64,000 nt of DNA, taken from the NCBI GenBank assembly GCA_951804985.1, contig OX638133.1, positions 1,198,501-1,262,500 on the forward strand. Direction: 5' to 3'. The stretch comes from Dryomyza anilis. Its lineage: Eukaryota > Arthropoda > Insecta > Diptera > Dryomyzidae. Positions 12,801 through 25,534 of this stretch are shown here, piece by piece. Made by a program: the position numbers and the translations under genes. The first letter of the stretch is position 1. Each line of letters opens with the position of its first letter. The notes under the pieces are model-generated. The model worked only from the letters and a program-made list of their open reading frames with translations. It made no database searches and was not told the origin of the DNA.

Positions 12801-15800
12801 TACAATTAATTTAGATTTTATATTTTAGATTATTACACATGCTTGTTAAATGAACTGTAATTTTATTCTTTTTGCAATTATAGCTTTTTGAATTACAATA
12901 AAGAATAATTAAAAAATTGTTATATATATTTCTACACAATATACATTTAAATGTTTTCTTTATTCAATTGAAAACAAATGCACATTCATTAATTGCTGTG
13001 CTAAAAATCAAAATTATGAATTATTTTTAGTCGTTGGTCGTAAAGCCGGATCAGCTTATCAAACGTCGTGGCAAACTTGGTCTCATCGGCGTGAAGAAGA
13101 ACTTTGAGGAGGTCAAGCAATGGATCGGCGACCGCATGGACAAGGATCAGAAGATCGGCAACGCTGTTGGCAAACTGAGGAATTTCATAATCGAGCCATT
13201 TGTGCCACATGCAGATGTATGTTGTTCGCAATGCTAGGTAGTGTTCACTACGTCATTTTGTGTCATATACTTGTCATATACATGTTTCAATATTTCACAA
13301 ATTTGTTGTTTAAGTATTCAAAAAATAAGCTCGTTTAACACTTGGGGTTAATCACTATTTTTATGAAAATAAAGCTGACTCAAAATGACATAGTGATGAC
13401 CTATACGAATACTGTAAATGCGATGAGTACTTTGTTTATTGTGTTTGGCTCTTCTATTTGTTATTGTAGGCAGATGAGATGTATGTCTGTATTTACTCCC
13501 ATCGTTCCGCCGATACCATACTCTTCTATCACCAGGGTGGAGTTGACATCGGCGATGTGGACGCCAAGGCGCTTAAGCTGGATATTGCCGTGAATAAGCA
13601 GTTGAGCATGGAAGACATTAAGTCACAGCTATTGACCAAAGTAAGCGACACAGCGGAGAAGAAGCAACGCATTGCAAATTTTATTTTTGCGCTGTACAAG
13701 ACCTTTGTCGATCTGTACTTCACCTATCTGGAGATCAATCCATTGGTCGTCACCGCGGACAATATGTACATCCTCGACTTGGCAGCTAAACTTGACTCCA
13801 CTGCCGATTTCATATGCCGTCCCAAGTGGGGTGATATTGAGTATCCGCCACCGTTCGGCCGCGACGCCTACCCAGAGGAGGCGTACATTGCGGACTTGGA
13901 TGCCAAGAGCGGCGCCTCACTAAAGCTCACAATCCTAAATAGAAACGGTAGAATCTGGACCATGGTCGCCGGAGGCGGCGCAAGTGTTATCTATTCGGAT
14001 ACCATTTGCGATTTGGGCGGCTCCACGGAGTTGGCTAACTATGGCGAGTACAGCGGGGCGCCATCCGAACAGCAAACCTATGAGTATGCGAAAACTATAC
14101 TCAATCTGATGACATCTTCGCCCAAGCATCCCGATGGCAAAATTCTCATAACCGGTGGCGGCATTGCGAACTTTACTAATGTGGCTGCTACCTTCCGCGG
14201 TAAGTAGCTGCTGGCGCTATAAGAACCACCCCTTTCAATGTTAATTGTAGGCATTGTGACGGCATTGCGCGAGTTCCAGCCCAAATTGGTCGAACACAAC
14301 GTCTCCATATTTGTGCGTCGTGCTGGTCCCAACTATCAGGAGGGTTTGCGTAAAATGCGAGAGTTTGGAAGCACACTGGGCATTCCATTGCATGTCTTTG
14401 GACCCGAGACACACATGACATCCATCTGCGGCATGGCGCTCGGCAAACGCCCCATTCCGCAAACTGCTAGCGTGGAGTTTTCGACGGCAAATTTTTTGCT
14501 TCCCGGTGGGCAGCAGGCACAGCCAGAGCTCAAGGCAGACACCGAGCCCAATAGCTGCGGTAAGTGTCTGCTTACACATTTCGAATGCCTCAATCTAAAT
14601 TCACTCTATAATCATATTAAACAACATTTTCAAATTCTACTAAATAATCTATGTTCAACAATATTTTTCTGTATTCTTGTATGTGTCCTCTGCGTCCTCT
14701 TGTTGTATGTAATTGGCCCACTTGATCAACCACCAACACACCAAATCCACAAAATTCACATCACATCCACGATATTTAAACAAATTTCTATTTGCAACCA
14801 ACAACATTACAATAACAAACAAACAATATTTCATTTGTATTTGTCTATCGTTCGTTCGTTCGTTTGTTCGTAATCGTACTCGTAATCGTAACGTTTCTGT
14901 ATTACATCACAATCGAAAAATCCTCAAACCATTTGGGATCAAATTTAAGGTATAGGTTCACCTCAACAATCGATTAAACTACCACCTATCTCAGCAGATG
15001 AAGCAAGCACAAATGACGTGCAAAATAGCATTGCAAACAATACACGTAAATATTTCTCCAACACGACCAAGGCTATCGTCTGGGGCATGCAACAGCGCGC
15101 CGTGCAGTCGATGCTGGACTTCGACTTCATCTGCAGGTAAGCAGTCGGAAAGATTCCGAAGTCGACATCGGCTACAAACTGATACAACTCTTTTTCTAAA
15201 CCACAGACGCGACGAACCCTCTGTGGTGGCCATGGTTTACCCATTCACAGGCGACCACAAGCAAAAGTACTACTGGGGCCATAAGGAGATTCTTATTCCC
15301 GTCTACAAGAAAATGTCCGATGCTATAAACAAGCACAAGGACGTCGATGTCATGGTCAACTTCGCCTCATTGCGTTCAGCCTACGAATCTACCCTGGAAG
15401 TTTTGGACTATCCGCAGATACGCACAGTGGCCATTATTGCCGAAGGCATTCCCGAGAATATGACGCGTAAGATGATCCACGCAGCCAACAAGAAAGGCGT
15501 CGCCATTATTGGCCCGGCTACCGTGGGTGGCGTGAAGCCTGGGTGCTTCAAAATCGGCAACACAGGTGGCATGCTGGACAATATTTTGCACTCGAAGCTG
15601 TATCGTCCTGGCAGCGTGGCATATGTGTCGCGCTCCGGCGGCATGTCCAACGAGTTGAACAACATTGTGTCCAAGGCCACGGACGGAGTCCTCGAGGGCA
15701 TTGCCATTGGCGGTGATCGTTACCCTGGCACCACTTTCATGGACCATATTTTGCGTTACCAGGCCGATCCTGAGGCCAAGCTAATTGTGCTGCTGGGCGA

Positions 15801-17064
15801 AGTAGGCGGCACTGAAGAATACGATGTATGCAGTGCACTCAGGGATGGCCGCATCACAAAGCCATTGGTGGCCTGGTGCATTGGCACATGCGCGGGCATG
15901 TTTACCGCAGAGGTGCAGTTCGGCCATGCAGGTTCATGCGCCAACTCCGACCGCGAGACAGCCACAGCCAAGAACAAGGCGCTGCGCGAAGCGGGCGCCT
16001 ACGTACCCGACTCCTTCGATTCGCTGGGCGACTTGATTCAGCAGGTATACGTGGAGCTGGTCAAGTCGGGACGCATAGAGCCCAAGGAGGAGGTGCCACC
16101 GCCCACCGTGCCCATGGACTACTCGTGGGCTCGCGAGCTGGGTCTCATTCGCAAGCCGGCATCGTTTATGACTTCGATTTGTGATGAACGCGGCCAGGAG
16201 CTGCTTTACGCAGGCATGCCAATCAGCGAGGTGCTTAACAAGGACGTCGGCATTGGCGGCGTAATTTCGCTGCTCTGGTTTCAGCGCTGCCTGCCACCAC
16301 CAGTCTGCAAGTTCTTCGAGATGTGCCTGATGGTGACGGCTGATCATGGACCTGCCGTGTCAGGAGCACACAACACCATAGTGTGCGCGCGCGCTGGCAA
16401 GGATCTGGTCTCGTCTGTTGTCAGCGGTTTGTTGACGATTGTAAGTTGTTGAGTGCCACCAAATTCTTGAAGCGGTTTTTAAATAGCTTTTTATAGGGTG
16501 ATCGTTTTGGCGGAGCGCTCGATGGCGCCGCGCGTCAGTTCTCGGAGGCATACGACTCCAACCTGCATCCCATGGAATTTGTCAATCAGATGCGCAAGAA
16601 GGGCCAGCTTATTATGGGCATTGGACACCGCGTCAAGTCCATCAACAATCCCGATGTGCGCGTAAAAATCATCAAAGAGTTCGTCATGGAGAACTTCCCG
16701 GCGCATCCGTTGCTCAAGTATGCGCTGGAGGTCGAGAAGATCACAACTAGCAAAAAGCCAAATTTGATACTCAACGTCGATGGCGTCATTGCGACATGCT
16801 TCGTGGACATGCTCAGAAACTGTGGCTCCTTCACAAGGTATATTAAATCACATAAACGTTGAGAAATTGTGTTGCTATAAATTGTTCATTTGCAGTGAGG
16901 AAGCACAGGAATACATCAACATCGGTGCCATTAACTCGTTGTTCGTGCTAGGTCGCAGCATAGGTTTCATTGGCCATTACATGGATCAGAAGCGACTTAA
17001 GCAGGGGCTCTACCGTCATCCATGGGACGATATTTCATACGTCATGCCCGAGCAGTTCAACTAA
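9823..17064 (+). CDS. ATPCL: ATP-citrate lyase, eight coding exons, about 1,102 aa
   Basis: Cytosolic enzyme that cleaves citrate with CoA and ATP to acetyl-CoA and oxaloacetate, feeding lipid synthesis and protein acetylation. Coding exons: 9823-9981, 13031-13216, 13470-14199, 14251-14559, 14956-15136, 15207-16440, 16497-16837 and 16896-17064. All have GT-AG borders and consistent phases, and the total is 3,309 nt, matching the family length. The start [13 protein letters not shown] aligns with human ACLY. The ATP-grasp half includes [16 protein letters not shown]. The succinyl-CoA-synthetase-like half has the phospho-histidine motif FGHAGSCAN (His about 762). The citrate-synthase-like C terminus includes [13 protein letters not shown] and [11 protein letters not shown]. 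The variable, phosphorylated linker falls at exon 5, whose 5' border is uncertain (14950, 14956, 14995 or 14998). The two 5' introns are long; the others are short. Confidence 0.96.
11393..11482. repeat. 15-bp minisatellite, six units
   Basis: Six consecutive 15-bp units begin at 11393, 11408, 11423, 11438, 11453 and 11468, with consensus TTCCCCGTAGAATTC. They diverge by a few substitutions but have no length changes. Read on the plus strand they encode a repeating Phe-Phe-Pro-Val-Glu pentapeptide, but no start, splice context or stop supports translation. Confidence 0.85.
11560..11650 (+). repeat. Possible non-LTR retrotransposon or SINE 3'-end fragment
   Basis: AAATTTGGTTCAATTCGCTT, then CAGCCGTTTAGACGTCTATA, then AGGAACATACAGAACA resembles the widespread insect retroelement tail of the type TTGGTTCAAATCG-TTCAGCCGTTT-GAGTC. 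The family is not determined and there is no coding sequence. Confidence 0.35.
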
Positions 17065-17912
17065 GGCTGCACGCGGCTAGATCCATAGAATCTTGTTGTT
17101 GAACCATATGCTACGAATATTCCCGAGTTAGGCAAAGCACAACACTCCATAAGCTACTACATTTAGTACGCCCAGCGACATTATGTATTCATTTAAGTTT
17201 GCATTTTAAAATTACAATTATGCTTTATTTCATTTCTAATTTAATCTTAAATTGATATTTTATACTGTAAGAGCTCTCTGCGCACTCTATGCCTCCTCTT
17301 CGTTCTCCTCTATTATGTTTAAATTTAACATAAACTCTTTAAATTAATACCAACAACAAACAAAAAAAGAAAAAAAAATATTGTACAATGTATACTATAC
17401 AAATAGGTTACACAAATATTCTGCTTTTCAATGTTATTACTGCATATTGATGCATTCAATCAATATCGCATAATGCGAATGTATTTAATCGGTTCTCTAG
17501 AAATGTCTGTTATGCACATTGCACGAAATTTAAAATGCGGAACCATTTATTATTATTGCACATGTAAATTTGTGAAGGAAACTGATGGTGGTTTGCTATT
17601 CAGCTTAAATATGCAGCCAACAATAAAATATAAATAAATTAATACAAAACTTTTGCACGCGTTAATTGCACAATATTATAACGAGTTGACTTTATTGTGA
17701 AAAATAAACTATTGGATGTCTATTCAATTGAATCCATATATAAGATATTCGTTTTTTTGTTCGCTCTTTTAATGGGACACGACTTGAAACAAATTAGTGG
17801 TTTTTCTATTTTATTTGATGGTTCTTTTATTGGACTTTACATTTAAACCAAAGGTCAGTCAAATTACAAACAAATAGTAATTGGCATGTTGGGCATACAT
17901 TACAAAACAAAT
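17065..17912 (+). terminator. ATPCL 3' UTR and candidate poly(A) signals
   Basis: This is A+T-rich sequence after the TAA. Two AATAAA hexamers at 17622-17627 and 17633-17638 are the best cleavage signals seen. Shorter use of a non-canonical signal is possible. No gene is present. Confidence 0.5.
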
Positions 17913-18182
17913 ACACCTAATCCTGTTCTTACACGGTAAATACGTTCTAGGGAATATCGTTTAAAAACTCTTATAAAAGACACAATAATGAGAAAATAAT
18001 AGATTGGTTGTACAACCTCAAAAGGCCTACAAAAATTAATAATTCGGTAAAACAATGTCTATTTTAAATTCAAACTAATTCAAATTATAATTTTTTATCG
18101 GTGTAAAATAAAAGTTTATTTTTGTCGACCGTGTTATTTCAAAATCATGTAAAAAATACCGTGTAAACACAGGATTAGGTGT
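17913..18182. repeat. MITE-like element, 270 bp, with inverted ends
   Basis: The left end ACACCTAATCCTG, a short variable stretch and TTACACGGTA are repeated reverse-complemented at the right end (18158-18182). The interior is AT-rich and noncoding. No convincing target-site duplication was found. It lies between the convergent 3' ends of ATPCL and TMEM208. Confidence 0.7.
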
Positions 18183-18303
18183 TGCAAATTATAAAACAAT
18201 AACTGGAATTTTTATATATGTACATATAGTGCGTAGGAATTATAACCAAGTCGTATTCTATTATAAAGTGTCTTCAGTTAAAGTGAAAAGGTCTTCAATA
18301 TTT

Positions 18304-19010
<707 letters not shown>

Positions 19011-19250
19011 TTTAATAGAGAATTTTGAGTATTTTCAGTGATATATTCGTATTTTTTTGGAACAATTTATAAATTAGTCTGGTCAAAAAGTGAAATTTCA
19101 TGCACCAGCGAAACTCTGACACGCGTCAAAATAGCACTGCAAGAGGTTTTGACATATTCAATGGAACGGGGTTGCAGAGTAGATCGAAAGTACCTAAATG
19201 AGTAGAAATCATGTCATACAAATTTGTATTGTTTTTTATTAACGAAATTA

Positions 19251-19579
19251 TAATATAATAATAATAGTTTGGCGCTACAGTCCTGTACAGAACTTCGGCC
19301 GAGCTCTCTCACCATTTTGAGCTGTGCGTGTTATATTTGTACTCAAAGTGGTGGGACCTACAGTTTATTGCCGAATCCGAACGGCGGGTGAGAGCTTTTC
19401 ATAGGCAATGTTTTACTCTCGTAGGTTTGCCATTTACTGACGAGAGGTAGCGCGGTATAGAAAAATGTTTCTATGAAAAGATGTTGTTAGCCCCAGTCCA
19501 GGCTTGAACCGGGGACCTTTCGACTCGCAGTCCAACGCACCAACCACCGAGCTACCGCGGCTACAACGCGGCTACAACT
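19251..19579 (-). mobile_element. tRNA-derived SINE-like element, full-length copy, with 13-bp TSD
   Basis: On the minus strand it begins near 19579 with a tRNA-like head: an A-box-like TAGCTCGGTGGTTGG, then a B-box-like GGTTCAAGCC near 19505. About 200 bp of unrelated body follows, ending CTGTAGCGCCAAACTATTATT with a short ATT-rich tail. Identical 13-bp sequences ATTAACGAAATTA flank it at 19238-19250 and 19580-19592, as expected of retroposition. Related copies are at 26692-26823 and 27096-28600. The structure is seen directly; the SINE assignment is an inference. Confidence 0.8.
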
Positions 19580-19592
19580 ATTAACGAAATTA

Positions 19593-20134
19593 ATAGTTTT
19601 AATTTTAATAATATCGGCAAAAAATTCAATTTTGGATTTTTAGCATTGCAAATAAATTGTATAATTTATTTGCAAAGTAACAAAAATATAAAAAAAAACA
19701 TTTTTAAGTGCAATTTTTCGATTAAAAAAAAATACCGCTCTATTCTGGCTCGATTCATAAACTCAACTCGAGCACAATAATGCACTTATGACTAATTGTC
19801 ATAATTTTGAATTCTACCAATTTCGTATTTGGTGTTACAGACGCAAAACATTATTACTAAATTTTTTTTAATACGTTTTTATTTTCTTGACATGTAACAC
19901 TTCCACTGGCATCTAATATTAATAAATGACAGTAAAAATATCATGATAGAAAATGAAGTAGTGATATGCGATAAAAATGATTCTATAGTAAAAATCTAAA
20001 ATAGATTTACACGAATTTTATATTTGTTTATCAATTGTACCTTGTACTTGCGCTGCAGCATAACACGAAATAACGTAGGTGCACATTATTGGATTTGTTC
20101 AAGTGTTATCTGAAGAAATCAAGCCGGAAATAAA
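19593..20134. other. Intergenic, 5' flank of Pex11
   Basis: AT-rich sequence with no gene. The 5' UTR of Pex11 probably begins within the last 100 bp. No core promoter motif was convincing. Confidence 0.4.
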
Positions 20135-20971
20135 ATGGACAAATGGGTGGCTCTCAATAATAATGCCGCTGGAAGGGATAAAATCGCAAGGTATGGAGTT
20201 TAGTAAATTCATAGTATTTTGGATAAACAAATTATTTTCAGATTGATCCAATATACATCACGAGCTATTTGGGATACTTTGGAAGCGGGTGACAGCAGAC
20301 CTGCTCTCGCGGAGCGCTTCAAAACCTTGGAATATATCCTGAGCTCTTTTAGAAAGTGTATGTGACTGAAAAAGATTTATTTAGGTGGTTTGCTTAATAG
20401 TTCAGTTTCAGTGCTGCGCTTCGGTAAATGCCTTGATGTATTCTATGCCTCATTGAAGACCATCCATTACCCGGATTTGGCGATTCGAGTCACACTGACC
20501 ATGGGAAAACTGTCACAGGCTTTGTTTCTTTTGGCCGATCATTTTATGTGGCTTTCGCGCACTGGTCTCTTTAAGAGCATCGATGCCAAGAAATGGAGCA
20601 AATTTTCCAACAAGTATTGGTTGTTGTCCATTGTGATGAATTTGTGCCGCGATGTCTATGAAATCTTCCGCTTGCTAGACTTACACAAGGCCAGCATAAA
20701 GGGCGGCATATCGCGCTGCCAGACAATTCCTTTGCGTATCAATTCGCCACGCGATCTCAGCCGCCTCGCGTTACAATCATATGCAATGATGCAGGGCCAC
20801 AAAGATGTGGTGGTGGACACGGTGAAGAACGTATGTGACTTCTTTATCCCACTGACCGCACTCGGCTATACGAGTCTGACACCGCGCACAATCGGTTTGC
20901 TGGGTGCCATCTCCTCGGCGGCAGGACTATTAGCACTCTGGGAGCCAACAGCCAAATTAACACCTGCATGA
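20135..20971 (+). CDS. Pex11: Peroxin 11 (PEX11 family), three exons, 243 aa
   Basis: Peroxisomal membrane protein that elongates the membrane and starts peroxisome division. Exons: 20135-20190, 20242-20357 and 20412-20971, with phases 2 and 1, total 732 nt including TGA. The start MDKWVALNNNAAGRDKIARL leads into the amphipathic-helix region (LIQYTSRAIWDTLEAG) typical of PEX11 proteins. The conserved block LLRFGKCLDVFYASLKTIHY follows. The C terminus has a hydrophobic glycine-containing segment (TIGLLGAISSAAGLLALW) of the PEX11 type. The length fits the animal family. It reads away from TMEM208 (head to head, about 1.1 kb apart, with the SINE between them). Confidence 0.93.
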
Positions 20972-22475
20972 TCACACGTAAAAGAATTCCTTTGACGCTA
21001 GTAGACATATTGTTTACTATAGTGCTTTTTTTTATTATATATTATTATATCTGTGTCTTCGGGGCATAACAGCATAAGTAATTTTTGATACTTTTCAGTA
21101 TAACATTTTAAATGTGTCGTTATATCGACCCTTCTATACCATAACATGTAAAGTCTTAAAATTGAGTCTTGCTGCTTTCAAAGATTATTATAATTATATT
21201 AGGGTTTTTAAAACAGGTAGAGAGGCTTTTTTCGCCGTGTACCCCAAAATGTGATAGAATATTAATAAAAATCAAAAATTGGTAAGTCTATTTAGAATAT
21301 TACATAATTCAAAAACTTCCAAGTAAAAATTTGCTAAATATACTAATATACTAAGTCCAATATGGATTGTATTTTTATTTTTTTGTAAAAAAGTATGATT
21401 TTGCTAAGCAATATTCGATCGTTCTACACCAAAAATTGACAGAAATGAAACCAAAATCCAGACAACATCTAAGAATGAAATAACATTCAAAATATGCAAG
21501 TCGACTTATTATGTTATGGAATGGTCGAATGGCTTTATAGAGTGGGGGCTATTAGATGTTGGCCCTAATAATAATTTATAAACTATAGAAGATGTTTTCA
21601 CCAACTATGTCACAATATTAAATCGAATAAATTGAGTTATGCTATTATGTCCTCCCTGTAGCTACAAATAATAATATAAATAAGTAGTTTTCTATTAATT
21701 GGATAAAGGGTCTGTGTAAATATGCTAAGTTGAAAAATAAAAACGTAATAATAAATAGTCCATTAATATTAGTACTTGTTCTATGCATACTTTTTTCACA
21801 CCATTTTATTTATTAATCAGATATATTATTAATAAAATATATTTCATAAAAAAGCGTACTTTATTCTTTAATACTTTATTCTTTAATACCATCCAACAAA
21901 AAACTCTTGTTTAAAATGTATTTCTTAGGTAGAGGATTCCCAGGAAGACATGCCTTACTGAAACTCCAACACAAAGACAATATTATATTTTCTCACTCAT
22001 ACATAAATAATTTGAAATACGTCCCTGCAGGATGTAGCTCACTAACCTCAAAATTAAAACAGTTTATGTTACATAAAATATTTCGTAAATTTAATCGTCA
22101 CTTTTACGAAAAGAACAGTAACAAATATATATTCAATTGTATCTCATTGTAGATGAGTGAGAAAGAGATAAAAATTCACACGCATACAGAAGTTTCGTTC
22201 ATTTATCTGCCGTCGCTCTTAAAAACGTTATAGGAACTTTTACTGAAACTCAGTTTTGGTACTATTAATGTTACTGCTCACTCGACCGGTAGTGTTTTTG
22301 CTGGGTTCATTCTCATTTCAATTACGGAGCACAAAAAGGCTCCCAACCCCTGGGTAGAGGGCACCATTTTATTAGCCCAAAACCCTCATATTTCTGAGTC
22401 AAATTTTGGAGCGTTCCTAAAACATTCTAAAATATAGAACTTTTATGAGTCTATTTTCTGAGCGTTCAGAAACAA
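20972..22475. other. Intergenic, Pex11 3' flank
   Basis: AT-rich with no gene supported. A 15-bp direct duplication of TACTTTATTCTTTAA lies near 21860-21890. An ORF at 21907-22152 has no splice, start or family support. Confidence 0.4.
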
Positions 22476-22809
22476 TGGCTGCATTCAGCGACCTCAGCGA
22501 AACTGCTCAGTAACTAATCGCTCACTGTTACTGAATCCACCGCTATCTCAACTGTTAATTTACAAATTAATTTATTATTAATATTTTATTAAACTTATAT
22601 ACAACTTTTTAATTGATTGAAAACATATTTTCCAATCTAAATTACATTTTTATTTGTAAATATTTGAATTAAAATGTCATAGATAACAAAGGCAGCGCAA
22701 ATGTAGCGTAAAAATTTTATGCTGGAAAAAATTGCGACCGCTCACTAAACATGTTGAGGGAACCATGCCATTCAAGCTCCACAACTGCTGAGGTCCCTGA
22801 ATGCAGCCA
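22476..22809. repeat. MITE-like element with inverted ends, 334 bp
   Basis: The left end TGGCTGCATTCAGCGACCTC is mirrored at the right end (reverse complement TGGCTGCATTCAGGGACCTC, 22790-22809), and further internal blocks (CTCAGTAAC-type, AGTGAGCGG) are also inverted. It is noncoding. No clear target-site duplication was found. Confidence 0.65.
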
Positions 22810-23436
22810 ATGACTCCAATTTCAGAGAGCTCCTAAATTGCTTAATGGGAATTTAGATTTTCATTGTAACTACTAAATATTTGTTATCATTCACTTCGTT
22901 TATGATATTTAAGCCGGCTGGGAAATAATAAAAACATGTATTGTAAAGATTTATTGATTTTTCTCTATTATCAACACTGGCATCAGCTGTTTTACCATAA
23001 AATTTAGTGAAGATAAAAATTATCTATTTTGATACTCATGATTACCTAATATATTTTTGCAAGTACTCAATACTGACATAAAAATATAGAAACACGAAAT
23101 TCCGGCAATGAAGTAGTATAAATCGTTTTATTAGTGTATGTGCATCAACAAGAAAAACTATTTGCCTTTTTTCAAGTTTTCACTTTCAGTCACTACTATT
23201 TAAAACTGAGGGTCAACTTGAAATTGGTTACTGAAATCATCACAACAGGAACCATTATGGACACATATAAAACGTTACTCAGAACCAATACCGAATATAA
23301 AGTACTTGGTACTCATGAAAAAGTCATAACTAAAAAAAGTTCGTTCGTGTAAATATTGTTTTGCTAAATCAAATTAGTTAAAATTGCTAATGAATTTGAT
23401 TCGGTATTTGTTGCATAGTTGAAAGCATCAGTAGCA
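22810..23436. other. Intergenic, 5' flank of the DHHC gene
   Basis: AT-rich with no gene. The ORF at 23134-23352 looks like chance. The transcription start of the palmitoyltransferase probably lies in the last 100-200 bp, but no motif decides it. Confidence 0.35.
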
Positions 23437-24526
23437 ATGCACTATCAATACGCGCCGGTAAACAGCCGGGACATGCACAATCGGTGCTGTAATGGGTCCG
23501 CCTGGTGTGTCAAGGTTTGCGATTGACTACTGCTGCTCCAACAGTGATTCAACCTGTGCTTGCTTCTTTCAGGATATTTGCGGCATCGTTTGTGCCGTGT
23601 TCACATGGCTTCTAATACTTTTCGCCGAGTTCGTAGTGATGCGAGTGATACTGCTGCCCAGTCCCTATCCTGTGTTCAGCACCATTAACATCATTATATT
23701 TCAGGCTTTGGCCTTCCTTGCCTTTTCCTCACACATAAGGACGATGTTGTCGGATCCGGTATAGTTTCATTCTGCTCCTGATAGTCTGTAATCTTGACAC
23801 AAGTCTATAATTACAGGGTGCCGTACCGCGTGGCAATGCCACCAAGGAGATGATAGAGCAGATGGGCTACCGCGAGGGTGAAATGTTTTTCAAGTGTCCC
23901 AAGTGTTGCAGCATCAAACCGGAGCGTGCGCATCATTGCTCCGTGTGCCAACGCTGCATTCGCAAGATGGACCATCACTGTCCTTGGGTTAACAACTGTG
24001 TGGGCGAAAACAATCAGAAGTATTTTGTACTGTTTACGGTAAATGCTGTGCGCATATTTGACGTAGTTTCCATCATAATTGAAGCGCTTCTTGCAGTTTT
24101 ACATTGCTTCCATTTCTGTGCATTCCATGTTTCTGGTGGTGACTGAATTCGCTGAATGCGTGAAGAATGAGTGGCGCCAATGCTCGCCGTTTTCGCCGCC
24201 TGCCACTATTTTTCTGCTGTTGTTTTTAACATTCGAAGCCCTGATGTTTGCCATCTTCACCATAATTATGTTGGCCACACAACTGACCGCGATACTCAAC
24301 GATCAGACGGTAAGCCATTTGTTTCCAACAATGATCGATACTTTATTTGTGATTTTTCTAATTGCAGGGCATTGAACAACTTAAGAAGGAAGAAGCGCGT
24401 TGGGCCAAAAAGTCGCGATTGAAGAGCATACAATCTGTTTTTGGGCGTTTTTCTTTAGCATGGTTTTCGCCGTTTACGAAGCCTTCGTGCAAAGCTAAAT
24501 TTAATACTCATTTCTACTCTGTTTAA
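23437..24526 (+). CDS. DHHC palmitoyltransferase, ZDHHC3/7-like (CG8314-like), five exons, 285 aa
   Basis: Membrane protein S-acyltransferase, probably of the Golgi, that transfers palmitate to cysteines of target proteins. Exons: 23437-23514, 23573-23758, 23817-24038, 24097-24309 and 24368-24526. All borders are GT-AG in phase 0, total 858 nt. The start [20 protein letters not shown] is followed by a 58-bp intron without which the frame hits TGA. Membrane segments lie at about 28-50, 60-80, 163-190 and 205-228. The cysteine-rich domain reads [15 protein letters not shown], then the catalytic [11 protein letters not shown] (Cys about 143). A TTxE-like QTGIE follows the last helix. The [10 protein letters not shown] and [13 protein letters not shown] blocks place it with ZDHHC3/7. 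It is unlikely to be inactive. Confidence 0.95.
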
Positions 24527-25534
24527 TAAGTGTTGTCGTCATAGTCTATGTTGTAATTATATTTTTGTTTTTAGTTTCTTTTGAACAACGGCGATGTTGC
24601 CACAACCACTGGCCACATATTGCACTGTGCAGCTGCATTCGTGTGCAGACAAACGTGAGACGAGCAACGATCGATCAAATTATATCTATTAATATAGCAA
24701 ATACTGATTATATTTATTTTTTCTATTTACTTCTCTTTGAGCTAAAGGAAAGGCTCGTCGGTTCTTATTTATCGGACAAGACTTAAACTGCAATAAATTG
24801 TTTTTCAATATAAATTTAGATTTAAGTTTGGTTTACCAGCACGATTATGTAGAATATTTCAATTTTTAATATAATACATTAAATATTATATTATAATACA
24901 TTTAATAATAAATTATTTGTTATCACATGTGCGACGATTTAACACGCGTCATAATGTGATTCATTAATTACGCATGGCTATTAAGGTGATCGGAAGATAG
25001 CGAATTAAAATCGAACAACATACATTTTAAGATTTTCAAATTAGTCATACAAAAGCATTAAATCGATCGTTGATTTTCAGTACGTACCATACTAAAAAGA
25101 GTCACGGTATCCAGTTTTTTTTATCCATTTATTTAATTTTTATCAAATAATTTTGAAAACCGAATGCACTACCGGCATGTTTAGTAGTTTTGGCAACTTT
25201 CGGAAAGCATTAGTCAGAGTTCTCAAAAATATTCAAACAAAACTGAGCATATTCCTCACGTTTTTCCTCTGCGCGAGAGCATCACTTGTTTATGTTTGTC
25301 ATCGTTATCATAACATCGTTGTATGTTGTTGGAATTTGTAATATTTGTTGTCCCGGTAAAACGCATTCGGTTGGAATTGTTTTATTCCCGACAAAATCAG
25401 CTTGCATCAAAGCCAAACAACTCGCACGAGAACGAGCCTCTTGCTGTACAGACATAAAGAACCGAGAGAAAATTCAAAAAATAGCTGCCACGAACGGCAG
25501 CCAGCTACGAGAGGCCACGTTCGTCGTGGCCGAT
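24527..25534. other. Intergenic between the DHHC gene and Strn-Mlck
   Basis: AT-rich. The first part is DHHC 3' UTR (AATAAA at 24791-24796). No further gene is supported. The ORFs at 24565-24786 and 25153-25341 lack context. Confidence 0.4.

Larger units (their letters stand above)
9982..13030 (+). other. 3-kb AT-rich ATPCL intron
   Basis: There is no gene inside. It carries the 15-bp minisatellite at 11393-11482 and a repeat-like tail at about 11560-11650. The rest is AT-rich with no recognised structure. Confidence 0.6.

Noticed and set aside
14238..14873. 211-aa ORF running through ATPCL exon 4 into the intron
   Set aside because: The real exon ends at 14559 with a consensus GTAAGT. Beyond that the sequence is low-complexity intron.
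19500..19579. Possible functional tRNA gene on the minus strand
   Set aside because: The anticodon arm does not pair well, the A box is degenerate, and the sequence is joined to a repeated body with a TSD. It is the SINE head rather than a gene.
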